42,774 nt of DNA from Planctomycetota bacterium (lineage in GTDB: Bacteria; Planctomycetota; JAPUJT01), in NCBI GenBank assembly GCA_027296055.1, contig JAPUJT010000037.1, forward strand, positions 1 to 42,774, written 5' to 3'. The notes below the pieces were generated by a model. The model saw nothing but the letters and a program-made list of their open reading frames with translations, had not been told where the DNA came from and made no database searches. The translations under genes and the position numbers were made by a program. This document shows positions 1 to 7,628 of this stretch, piece by piece (the first letter of the stretch is position 1; every line of letters starts with the position of its first letter).

Positions 1-175
1 CCTCCTTGCTCAAACGGGCGACCTCCCGCTCGAGGGCGGGGACCGTCTTCTTCAAGGCGGCGTTGCTCCGCGTCAGTTCGGCCACTCTCTTCCTCAAAGG
101 GCCGACAGTGGCTCGCAGTTCCTTTCGGGCGAGCCGGACGATCTCTTCTCGGAGTACGCCGGCGATGTTCGGCAT
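1..175 (-). CDS. Coiled-coil N-terminus of a small, possibly HTH-type, protein (partial)
   Basis: This gene runs off the left edge; only the first 58 residues are visible. It starts at an ATG (175) with an ACGAGGTG ribosome-binding site just upstream on the minus strand. The peptide begins MPNIAGVLREEIVRLARKEL and continues as a heptad-rich charged helix (KRVAEL, NAALKK, ALEREVARL), so a coiled coil is clear. From memory, this N-terminus resembles a family of about 130-residue bacterial proteins in which such a coiled coil precedes a C-terminal XRE-like helix-turn-helix; that part would lie outside the window, so the regulator role is inference. Confidence 0.6.
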   Translation of the reverse strand, partial: MPNIAGVLREEIVRLARKELRATVGPLRKRVAELTRSNAALKKTVPALEREVARLSKE

Positions 176-664
176 GGTGCACCTCGTTGTGGGCCTGGCT
201 CGGGATCGGTGTTCGTAAGCGATCGGGTCGGATTGACAAGGCCCCATTGTATCCGCAAGCGGAATAGATGGGACTTCAGGAGACCCCTACAGATCCCAAC
301 ACGGCTCTTGAGGGGGGTCGGATTGGCATGGTATCCTAACGGCACTTCGCACCGATTCCGGCAGCACCTTTTGCAGGCAGGCGAAATCAGCCACTCTGCA
401 AGGAGGTCCATGACGTAACCCCACGGATCTGAATAATTGAATTGAAGCCACTTCGGCTTCTCGCCTCACCAGACAAACTGCTACCTGGGGCTCAAGCCCC
501 TGCCATAACCGAGGCGGTTGGAATGCCGGGTGGCGCTCCTCTTTGGAGCGTCAGCCGCGTATTCGCAACCCTTGGTTGCCCTGTAGCAGGGGTGTCTGGT
601 GGGAGCGTCACGTGTGTTGGCGCTCCTTTTTGTTTCGGGGACGCCTCGGGAGGAGGGAAGACCC
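176..664. other. Intergenic region with structured leader, no gene
   Basis: I see no credible gene here; open frames on both strands are short and lack ribosome-binding sites. The right half (487-630) holds consecutive hairpins described separately. The left half (176-480) shows nothing I can name. Confidence 0.6.
487..630 (+). promoter_or_regulatory. Run of five hairpins upstream of the RCC1 lipoprotein gene
   Basis: Five short inverted repeats follow one another. They are GGGGC/GCCCC at 487-500, GGCGCTCC/GGAGCGTC at 532-552 (one G-T pair), GCAACC/GGTTGC at 565-579, CCCTG/CAGGG at about 579-591, and GGAGCG/CGCTCC at 602-626. The last is followed by a T run and resembles an intrinsic terminator 35 bases before the start codon. 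The GCGCTCC/GGAGCG halves of hairpins 2 and 5 are interchangeable, so alternative folds (terminator versus antiterminator) are possible. I could not match it to a known riboswitch class; a regulatory role is inference. Confidence 0.4.
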
Positions 665-2245
665 ATGGATCTGGAACCAAGAGATCACGACAAATTCCGA
701 CTGAGGGGTTGGATACTCACAACTGTCTTCGTCCTTATGCTCACCGCGTGCGGAGATGGCCATTCGAGTAGCCCTCGAGACACCACGCCACCATCGATTG
801 CCATCGACACTCCGACGACTGCGGCGACCTACCTCACCGCATCGACGCCTATCACCCTGGGCGGGACCGCGTCGGACAACGTGAGTGTCGCGAGCGTAGA
901 GTGGTCGAACGCCGCCACGGGGGATATGGGGACGGCCTCCGGGACATCGTCCTGGACGGCCTCTCTGGACCTGGCCGTGGGGCCCAATCCCATCACGGTC
1001 ACGGCCCTCGACGCAGCAGGGAACACGGGGACGGATGCCCTCACCGTGATGCTGTGCCCCGGGGCCCTGCAAGCCTGGGGGAGGAATCAGTTCGGTCAGC
1101 TCGGAGATGGGACGATGCTCGACAGTCTCTTCCCGGTGGACGTCGTCTCCATCTCGAGCGTCATGGACCTTTCGGCGGGGAACAGCTTCACGCTCGCTCT
1201 GCTCTGCGACGGCACGGTGTGGTCCTGGGGCTCCAATGCCTCCGGTCAGCTTGGCGACGGAACCACGCAGGACCGTCCAACCCCGGTCCAGGTGGTGGAC
1301 CCGACGGGTCCGTCGGGGTTCCTCGAAGATGTGGCGGCGATCGCTGCCGGGAGCTCGCACTCCCTGGCCCTCATGGCCGACGGGAGTGTTCGAGCCTGGG
1401 GCGATAATCAATCAGGTCAACTCGGGGACGGGACGACCATCGATTCGGCACTGCCGGTCCCCGTCGTGGACCCTCTGGACCCATCGGGACTCCTCCAGGG
1501 TGTCACGGCCATCGCCGGGGGTGAGATGCACAGCGTCGTACTCCTCTCCGGCAATACCGTCAGGACCTGGGGGAGCAATGCCGCGGGACAGCTTGGGGAC
1601 GGGACGATGATGGACTCCCTCATTCCCGTCCAGGTATCCGACCCGGGGGATCCCACGGGATATCTCGAGAACGTCACGGCGGTCAGCGCCGGGGGAGCAC
1701 ACACCGTTGCGATCATCGTCAACGCGACGGTCCGTGCCTGGGGGACGAACGGGTCGGGCGAGCTCGGCGACAATGGAGCATCCGGCATCAACAGCCCGAT
1801 CCCCGTCGTGGTCTTCGATCCCACCGACATTTCGGGCTGGCTCACGAACGTCGACGCGATTGCTTCGAGCCCGGGTGCCGCGCATACCATCGCGCTCATC
1901 GGCGGGGGGACGGTCATGGCCTGGGGGCTGAACGCCGAGGGACAGCTCGGGGACGGGACGACCGCCACACGTTTGGCGGCCGTTCCGGTCCTGGACACGG
2001 GGGATCCTACCGGGTTCCTCACCGGGGTGAGCAGCTTGACCGCCGGCGCCCAGCACAACGCGGGCCTCAAGGGAGACGGGACGTTCTGGACCTGGGGCTG
2101 GAACAGTTTCGGGCAGCTCGGGGACGGAACGACGACGAACAAGACGACACCGAACCGTGTCCAGGACCCGTCGGACCCCACCGGGTTCCTGCAGGGAGTG
2201 ATGCGCTTCGCCGCCGGGGCGTACCACTCCATCACGCTCAAGTAG
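665..2245 (+). CDS. RCC1-repeat lipoprotein with N-terminal Ig-like domain
   Basis: A 526-residue exported lipoprotein. The ATG at 665 is chosen because AGGAGG lies 8 bases upstream. The N-terminus is a lipoprotein signal with lipobox LTAC (Cys29). Residues ~42-130 form a Big/Ig-like domain (TPPSIAIDTP at its start, DAAGNTGTDALTV at its end), as in bacterial surface proteins. From ~133 to the end there are about seven RCC1-type repeats with the recurring core AWG.N..GQLGDGT spaced ~55 residues apart, predicting a seven-bladed beta-propeller, with linkers of the type DPTGFLTGV. RCC1-like propellers in bacteria are usually secreted and used for binding; no partner is evident here. No signs of truncation. 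It stands alone with a structured leader upstream. Confidence 0.85.
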   Translation: MDLEPRDHDKFRLRGWILTTVFVLMLTACGDGHSSSPRDTTPPSIAIDTPTTAATYLTASTPITLGGTASDNVSVASVEWSNAATGDMGTASGTSSWTASLDLAVGPNPITVTALDAAGNTGTDALTVMLCPGALQAWGRNQFGQLGDGTMLDSLFPVDVVSISSVMDLSAGNSFTLALLCDGTVWSWGSNASGQLGDGTTQDRPTPVQVVDPTGPSGFLEDVAAIAAGSSHSLALMADGSVRAWGDNQSGQLGDGTTIDSALPVPVVDPLDPSGLLQGVTAIAGGEMHSVVLLSGNTVRTWGSNAAGQLGDGTMMDSLIPVQVSDPGDPTGYLENVTAVSAGGAHTVAIIVNATVRAWGTNGSGELGDNGASGINSPIPVVVFDPTDISGWLTNVDAIASSPGAAHTIALIGGGTVMAWGLNAEGQLGDGTTATRLAAVPVLDTGDPTGFLTGVSSLTAGAQHNAGLKGDGTFWTWGWNSFGQLGDGTTTNKTTPNRVQDPSDPTGFLQGVMRFAAGAYHSITLK

Positions 2246-2366
2246 AGGCAAGTGCATCGAAGACATCGGGAAGGGGGGCAACGTCCGCGCCTCCGATCTT
2301 CTCGATCAGCCCCTCCGTGCCATCCCAAAAACATTGCCTCATGAATAGTCTCGCTGAGGCCGGGAT

Positions 2367-2388
2367 GTTGATTGCACGTGCAATCAAC
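2367..2388. promoter_or_regulatory. 22-bp perfect palindrome (operator candidate, copy 1)
   Basis: A perfect inverted repeat with the 14-base core ATTGCACGTGCAAT, extended by GTTG on the left and CAAC on the right. The same core with 18 perfect bases recurs at 12051-12068. It lies 130 bases upstream of the ParB-like HTH gene. The length and exact symmetry suit a dimeric HTH repressor site. Both strands also encode the peptide IARAI, so a coding origin is possible. Confidence 0.5.
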
Positions 2389-2517
2389 TTGGGCGGCGAT
2401 TCCAGAACGTGAACACGCGCCCGGATAGGGGGCTGGACTCTCATCATGGTTTCGGGGATCCTCTCCTCACCCTTGCGTCAGGGCTTCGATCCAGGACCAC
2501 GGCGAGGACAGGTTGAG

Positions 2518-3036
2518 ATGCGCGATCCGAAAGAGCTGCTCAGGCTTACCAAGGAGTTTAGGAAACTTGAGGCCAAGAAGTGGACCCAGAGAAGGATAGC
2601 GGAGAAATACGAGATAAGCCAAACCGATGTCTGCATGATTCTGAGCTTGTGGAACATGCCCAAGAAGTTGAAGGACGTCATGCTCAGTGGCGAACTTGCG
2701 CCAAGATCTGCCATGGACCTTTCGAGGAAGACGAAGAAAATGCAGGCCAAGGTACTGAAGCGCCTGGAGAATATGAGGAAAAAGAATGAGAAGAATAAGA
2801 AAAAGGAACGGGTAACCCAGCGGGAAATCGCCGATGGGCTCGAGTATGCCCACCTCTCCAAGGATCTTCTACCTGAGGGCTTCATCGGGAAGCGCAGAGC
2901 CGATGGAGTGGAATTGACCGTGCGGATCACCTGCGAGAAGGGTGATATCAAAGCGCTGGAAAGGTACCCCAGCGTCTTCAGGAAGGAGTGGTCGAAGGTC
3001 GTGGAAGCGGTTCGGATCGCCTGGGGAGGAAGTTAG
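2518..3036 (+). CDS. ParB-like helix-turn-helix protein
   Basis: A 172-residue DNA-binding protein. The HTH is at residues ~22-45 (WTQRRIAEKYEISQTDVCMI), followed by LKDVMLSGELAPRSAMDL, which matches the ParB/KorB pattern in which the helix-turn-helix is followed by a helix carrying a G-x-L..A motif. Residues 73-105 are strongly basic. There is no N-terminal ParB nuclease/CTPase-like domain, so this is an HTH-only relative, as found on plasmids and integrated elements. I chose the ATG at 2518 (GAGGACAGG about 9-15 bases upstream); a start at 2446 would add 24 residues of poor quality. It is the left-most gene with a mobile-element flavour. The target is unknown; the palindrome at 2367-2388 is an attractive candidate. 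Confidence 0.6.
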   Translation: MRDPKELLRLTKEFRKLEAKKWTQRRIAEKYEISQTDVCMILSLWNMPKKLKDVMLSGELAPRSAMDLSRKTKKMQAKVLKRLENMRKKNEKNKKKERVTQREIADGLEYAHLSKDLLPEGFIGKRRADGVELTVRITCEKGDIKALERYPSVFRKEWSKVVEAVRIAWGGS

Positions 3037-3379
3037 GCTTGCCTGTCTCCTCGACCATGGACAGTTCGCAGTGTGACCTGGTGTCAATCTTCCAGAGGCA
3101 CGATCGTATGGCGGTGAGAGAAAGCTCCATTGCGAGGTCTTTCTTGAAGCCCCCGTTCCTCGCTCTTCGCCTGGACCAGGCAAGTGCCAATACTTCGCGA
3201 CCACGCGCCCGGCTTGTGCACCTTAGATCGACCGTGGGACCGCGGTCGTCGAGTTGGACGACAGCCGCGCCCCTGATCCCTGCATGAACCTGCTCACCAA
3301 AGCCAGTGGGACCGCGACGCTGAATCGGCCCGGGGGCGCGAGGTGCGGGGGAGGACCGTCCTTCCTTCCTAGGGGGATC
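3037..3379. other. Intergenic, no recognised feature
   Basis: A 343-base gap between a plus-strand and a minus-strand gene. I found no ORF with a ribosome-binding site, no repeat and no convincing terminator hairpin. Confidence 0.5.
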
Positions 3380-3874
3380 CTACCTGACTATGTACAGAGC
3401 GTCCCAATTTATTCCAAAGGGACGCTCGGCCGGCAGGCCTGGTCGCGCTGTGGGGTGCCTCTTGCGAATGTGATTCCGGAGCGCAGTTTCGGCCAATCGT
3501 TTTGCATAGCCTGCATGAGCACTTCCGCCCCTTCGTTCCTGCGCTCTGGCATTCGCAGACTTCTCCAGTTTGAGTCGCGTGGACTCCTGTTGCGTGAGTC
3601 GACGCTCGATGATCTCCACAGAATCTCTCGCTTCGTACTTCGAGAGCCAGCCCCTGATGGCAGGGCAGATCGACTTTCCCTTCGGATGCCTCAGTACAGC
3701 GAAGTAAGCGTGAGCCTTGATTCTCTTCTGTTTCAGCTTTCCGATCGCGTAGATCAGGCGCAGCAGGTCCAGCTCGGTTCCGACTCGCTTGCCAGAACCG
3801 GACCCACCTCTTTCTGTCTTGAATTCGGCCCGGCCCTTTGCCATGCCAAGGACCACTCTTTTGAAACGTGCCAT
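3380..3874 (-). CDS. Basic hypothetical protein of the accessory island
   Basis: A 164-residue protein, very rich in Lys and Arg and not recognised. The ATG at 3874 is chosen because GGGGGAGATCGAG precedes it; the open frame extends upstream but that part is low-complexity and has no ribosome-binding site. The segment TELDLLRLIYAIGKLKQKRI followed by HAYFAVLRHPKGKSICPAIRG looks helical, and IIERRLTQQESTRLKLEKSANARAQERR looks like a charged helix. The C-terminus GINWDALYIVR is distinct. It could be a nucleic-acid-binding protein of the integrated element; no motif proves this. Confidence 0.5.
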   Translation of the reverse strand: MARFKRVVLGMAKGRAEFKTERGGSGSGKRVGTELDLLRLIYAIGKLKQKRIKAHAYFAVLRHPKGKSICPAIRGWLSKYEARDSVEIIERRLTQQESTRLKLEKSANARAQERRGGSAHAGYAKRLAETALRNHIRKRHPTARPGLPAERPFGINWDALYIVR

Positions 3875-4199
3875 CTCGATCTCCCCCGTGGTGAATTGCC
3901 CGCAGAACATGGTCGCGCGGGCACCCCGAATCCGCCAGTCCTTGTGCGAGCTCTTGCCCGAGCGCGTCCTTTCCGTCCCAGGGGCACAGGACTGTGGATA
4001 GATGTTCGTGAGAGGGACCTTCCTGAAGCTCGCCTCTGGCCCCGGAGCATCAATCTTGGCCTCCGGGCCCATCGCCGGTCGAGGACCGCGAAGGTCAGCC
4101 CACCTCCGGCCCGCCGTCTCGGCCCCCGGCAGCCGGGTCCGAAGGCAATGGCATGTGTCCGCCATTCTCGGTCGCGGCGATATCCGGGCGAAACCACCA

Positions 4200-4512
4200 T
4201 GATCGGTGCCCCTGCCCAAACTCCGGCCCCCCCCCGCGGACCGAACGGCCCCGGGCCGATGGCTGCGGGCGAAGGAGCGGAAGAGGCGGGGGAGGTCTCG
4301 GCGATCATCTTCGGCGGCGGGGGAGTTCGCGGCGGATCGCCATCATGATCGACACGCGCTCCCGAGCTCCGGCCTCCCCCGCCGGCCCGCAGTTCCCCGG
4401 GCCGACGACTCGGGCGATGCACGGAGGGGCGGACCCATGAAGGTCCGGAGGCGGTGGTGGAGGTCTCGGCGAGGGGGGGGGGGAGGAGATCCTGGCGGAT
4501 CTTCATGACATG
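4200..4512. repeat. Degenerate GC-rich tandem repeat, ~155-bp unit
   Basis: Two adjacent units share an ordered set of landmarks: CTCCGGCC followed by a C-rich tract, CCCCGGGCCGA, GGAGGTCTCGGCGA, a G-rich tract, GGCGGATC, then CAT..CATGATCG at the end. Unit 1 is ~4200-4350 and unit 2 ~4351-4512. A weaker third copy may precede it (ending GTCGCGGCGATATCC...ATGATCG near 4203). Function unknown. Confidence 0.4.
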
Positions 4513-4583
4513 ATCGTCCCGGCGCCCGATCGCCGACTGCCCCCCTGCGCCGTTACTGAGCAAATACGGCCGGCCGGGTCTCC

Positions 4584-4637
4584 GGATGCCGAAGGAGCGC
4601 GTCTTCATCATCTGGATGGAATTAGTCGGATGGACAG
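4584..4637. repeat. 54-bp dispersed repeat, copy A
   Basis: This element matches 10634-10687 at 46 of 54 positions by hand count, without gaps. The core GCCGAAGGAGCGCGTCTTCA is nearly invariant. Read on the plus strand, both copies give P-K-E-R-V-F..W-M....G-W-T. Confidence 0.65.
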
Positions 4638-5150
4638 GGGGCAGATCGTCCGACTCGCAGTGCGATTCCTTCAGGGCCGGCGTCAAATTCCGGTCGTTTC
4701 TCTTCGGCTGGCCGCGTGGGCCTCACCGGATTATCGACTCGAGATTCCGTCGAACTCAAAGTGCACTCCCATGGGGATCGGTCGCGTCCAGCCCACTTCC
4801 CGGGCGGTGTTTTCACCAGGATCCAATTGATAGAGTCGCTGCCAATGGTTGGATATTGATTCGTTCCGTGGACTTCATCCGGCCAAATAGACTCGATGAG
4901 ACAGCACACCCGCACAGCGACTCAAGTGGAGACTGCTAAATGAATTAGAGAGCCGGGCCTGCAGGAGGAGATTGGGTGGCTAAATGGACTGCCGAGCGCG
5001 CAAGGGCCCTTCTGCGGAACTGACGGGGCCGTATTGATGAGCAGGGCTTCTGAAATATCATGCCTGGCAATGTCGGAGCCGCTGGTACGATCCATCCGCG
5101 TCACTGAAGGCTTGGCCTCTGCTAAGGGGACCTGAGCTGGGGGGTTTGCT

Positions 5151-6446
5151 TTGACCATAGCTAGCGACGGCCAGCGGAAGGAGTTAAGCGAGGCTCTCAG
5201 GGCCTGGTTTAGGGGGCGAGGGCAATTCAAGTCGATGAAGGAATTGGCTCAAGCCTGTGGAATCCCGTACACCAGCCTGAGGGACTACTTCGGCGGCAGG
5301 TCCTATCCTCGCTCCAAGGCACGAGAAAAATTGTACCTTATGACCGGTATTGCCAGTCTGCGGTCAGGTGAATTCGGCACATTCAGCGATCCCTTGCTCC
5401 TCGACCTCTCCAAAGGTACTGTGGCAAGCAGTTCCCAAACCTTGGAGCCGCATGTCAGGAGGTTTATCCCCATGGCAGCAGAAGGCAGCCCAGATAGCAG
5501 TGCTCGTGAAGGCCTCTCTCGTGGTGAACGCGCGCATTCCCCTATCCCTCCGGAGAAGGGGGAAGGCCTCATGTACAAGGGGTACATGGCGACCGCCCTG
5601 ACGAATCTCGAGCGCGCCGCTAGGATTGGTGTGATCTTCATTTCCGACTGTGTTGCGACTGTATGCAAAGAACACGCGATCGATCTTTACGAGCCAAGAA
5701 AGGCCACCGATCCGGTTAACAACGCCACAATTCAAGACCACGTCGTTTACCTTCTTGATCGCAAGCAGGTCACGACCTCAGACGTCGTGATTGTCTTGTG
5801 TGAATACCCAAGCTTCGGAGCGGGGCAGGAAATCGAGATTGCAGGCAATGCAACAGTACCACTTGTGCTCTTGAGAATGGGAGACAAGAAGGCGTCGCGG
5901 ATGATGACCGGAACCCCCGTATATAAGGTCGAAGTTACGTTCACTGATCCCAGTGATCTGCAAGGTGAACTTGGTGTCGCCCTAGAAAAACTGTTACCAC
6001 GGATGCAAGAGCGTAGAAGAAAGATGGAGACGTGGCCAGTTCCGAGAGATCTTGGTGAACGAGTTCGCGCTCTGCGCAAGCAGGCACGCCTTGACCCAGA
6101 TGAACTGGCGGATCAGATCTGTGTCTCTGAGCAGTTTGTCAAGAATTTGGAGAAGAGCCCAAGCAACATCACTAACCTATCACTTATTCAAATAAGTGCG
6201 CTAGCTGGTGCCCTTAAAGTGCCCTTCTATGAACTCTTTGGCGAAATCGATGCCGACAGGAATGCCATTTTGCACAAACACATTGTCTGGGCTAGAAAGC
6301 GTGGAGTTCTGCCGCATGACCTGACTGAGGTTCTTTCCAGCGCTGCCAGAAGCAAGACCGACTCATCTGACAACGAGCCAAACGAGGCGGACCTTGATGA
6401 GATTCTAGCATCCATCAAGGGCTACAAGAATGATCTCAAGGCATAG
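5151..6446 (+). CDS. HTH / nucleoside-deoxyribosyltransferase-like / XRE fusion protein
   Basis: A 431-residue three-part protein. Residues ~8-67 form a DNA-binding-type helical domain (MKELAQACGIPYTSLRDYFG). Residues ~142-285 resemble the nucleoside 2-deoxyribosyltransferase fold: YKGYMATALTN at the nucleotide-binding strand, then SDVVIVLCEYPSFGAGQEIEIAG, where D211 and a Glu (227 or 229) sit where the family has its catalytic residues, then PLVLL. Residues ~300-365 are a classical XRE HTH (LGERVRALRKQARLDPDELA...VSEQFVKNLE) ending ELFGE. The start is TTG at 5151 behind a G-rich stretch; it keeps the first domain whole. The stop overlaps the start of the ImmA/IrrE-type peptidase by 17 bases, so the two are translationally coupled. 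GC content is visibly lower than that of neighbours, suggesting transfer. Likely role: a regulator sensing or processing a nucleotide, controlled by its partner protease (inference). Confidence 0.75.
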   Translation: MTIASDGQRKELSEALRAWFRGRGQFKSMKELAQACGIPYTSLRDYFGGRSYPRSKAREKLYLMTGIASLRSGEFGTFSDPLLLDLSKGTVASSSQTLEPHVRRFIPMAAEGSPDSSAREGLSRGERAHSPIPPEKGEGLMYKGYMATALTNLERAARIGVIFISDCVATVCKEHAIDLYEPRKATDPVNNATIQDHVVYLLDRKQVTTSDVVIVLCEYPSFGAGQEIEIAGNATVPLVLLRMGDKKASRMMTGTPVYKVEVTFTDPSDLQGELGVALEKLLPRMQERRRKMETWPVPRDLGERVRALRKQARLDPDELADQICVSEQFVKNLEKSPSNITNLSLIQISALAGALKVPFYELFGEIDADRNAILHKHIVWARKRGVLPHDLTEVLSSAARSKTDSSDNEPNEADLDEILASIKGYKNDLKA

Positions 6447-7305
6447 AAAATCGTGGCCAGCCGCCGTCGAGATCCATCCTGCAAGCGAGGCGGCATCGAT
6501 TCTTCAAGCTCTTCATCGGGGCTGTAACACGTCTGTATTGCCAGTTTCCCTTGAGCAGATCGCGCAACTGGTAGGTGTCGTCCGAGTCATTCGCAAACCC
6601 CTCCGCCGGTCGGGAAGATTGCTCCCCGTCAACGGGCGATATGTCATAGAATTAGATGATTCGGAGCATCCATTTCGGCAACGATTCACCCTTGCCCATG
6701 AAATTGGTCATCTCCTCGTGGCGAGGAAGGCTGCGGAAGTGTCCTTCAGCCAGAATGGACTAGTCCACTGCAGTCTAGACCCTCACCTCGAGTCCATTTG
6801 TGATTCGATTGCCGCAAACCTCCTCATGCCTCGGCAGGAGATCGAACGAAGACTCGGTGACGCGAGCTTGAGCTTGAATTCGCTCTCACTTTTCGCCAAG
6901 GAGTTCCAGGTCACCCTGTCGGCTCTTGCGATCAGGGTGACGGAGATCTTCGACGAGTACGCCTTCGTGCTATGGAAGTACGGGAGACGGCCAGGTTCTG
7001 CCAGGATAGCATTTCGAGTTCATTGGTCTGCAACTCCTCGGGGCATCTTCATCCCCAAGCATGACGCGTGCCAGCCAGAGTGCGTCGTAGAGGCTACCTG
7101 CAAGCACCGCAGGATTTACGGGGTAATCGCAGAGCTTGATTTGGGATCCCTCAGGGGCCCGCATCGAGTGCAAGCCCGCCCACTCTCTCCAGGTCGGAGC
7201 CCAGAGCCACGAGTCCTGATGATGGTGCATCTCGACAGACAAGAGCAGCGAGTCACGAGCGGCTTCTCCGATCTTGGAGAGTCTGAACCCTGTCCATCAG
7301 AATAG
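6430..7305 (+). CDS. ImmA/IrrE-type metallopeptidase
   Basis: A 291-residue cytosolic zinc metalloprotease-like protein. The HEXXH motif is in RFTLAHEIGHLLV (residues 86-97), and ESICDSIAANLLMP (121-134) follows, the helix that in the IrrE/ImmA (COG2856, M78) family carries the third zinc ligand and LLMP signature. The C-terminal ~120 residues, with FRVHWSATPRGIFIPKHDAC, look like an added sensor-type domain as in IrrE. Family members cleave XRE-type repressors (DdrO by IrrE, ImmR by ImmA) on stress or signal. The start ATG at 6430 lies inside the end of the upstream fusion gene, so cleavage of that XRE protein is the obvious prediction. No partner toxin other than the fusion's own central domain is present downstream. 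Confidence 0.85.
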   Translation: MISRHRKSWPAAVEIHPASEAASILQALHRGCNTSVLPVSLEQIAQLVGVVRVIRKPLRRSGRLLPVNGRYVIELDDSEHPFRQRFTLAHEIGHLLVARKAAEVSFSQNGLVHCSLDPHLESICDSIAANLLMPRQEIERRLGDASLSLNSLSLFAKEFQVTLSALAIRVTEIFDEYAFVLWKYGRRPGSARIAFRVHWSATPRGIFIPKHDACQPECVVEATCKHRRIYGVIAELDLGSLRGPHRVQARPLSPGRSPEPRVLMMVHLDRQEQRVTSGFSDLGESEPCPSE

Positions 7306-7337
7306 TTCTGGCACTCCTGTGATGCGACGACCTACGC

Positions 7338-7592
7338 TCACCTTGATCTCGTGGAGTGAAGATATTCCGAAGGCCCTGGATGGCGTAGGATGTGGCGATA
7401 CTCGTTGAAGATTTCGAGATCGACATCAAAATCATCGTCCGAAGCGCCCTTGGAGACTAGACACTGTTGGCGAAGACCCAACTCTCGGCCTGATCGGTCG
7501 CCGCCCCGGATTACCGAACCGGAGGGACCCGTGCACACTATCCAATCAATAGGCTCCCGGGTGTACATGGAGCTCTCCGTCTGGTACGTCAT
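7338..7592 (-). CDS. Small acidic hypothetical protein
   Basis: An 84-residue frame with protein-like composition and a moderate G/C bias at third positions. The segment SKGASDDDFDVDLEIFNEYRHILRHPG is acidic and helical. It starts 36 bases after the stop of the TPR-protein gene on the same strand, so it would be the last gene of that cluster. No Shine-Dalgarno is visible before the ATG at 7592, which lowers confidence. It converges with the metallopeptidase gene. Function unknown; it may be spurious. Confidence 0.35.
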   Translation of the reverse strand: MTYQTESSMYTREPIDWIVCTGPSGSVIRGGDRSGRELGLRQQCLVSKGASDDDFDVDLEIFNEYRHILRHPGPSEYLHSTRSR

Positions 7593-7628
7593 CTGAGGCG
7601 CTAGAGATACGCGACGGTTTCAATCGCC

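Larger units (their letters stand above)
3875..5150. other. Gene-poor 1.3-kb region with repeats
   Basis: No gene is supported here. The region contains a very GC-rich degenerate tandem repeat (4200-4512), including a run of ten G at 4474-4483, and one copy of a 54-bp dispersed element (4584-4637). From 4700 to 5150 the sequence is less GC-rich and I see nothing definite. Several long open frames through 4000-4700 are artefacts of extreme GC content. Confidence 0.5.

Noticed and set aside
487..630. Known riboswitch (c-di-GMP, cobalamin)
   Set aside because: The conserved core words of these classes are absent; only generic hairpins are visible.
3754..4686. 310-residue open frame on the minus strand across the GC-rich repeat
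   Set aside because: Pro/Arg/Gly low-complexity product, no ribosome-binding site, out of frame with the better-supported basic protein at 3380-3874.
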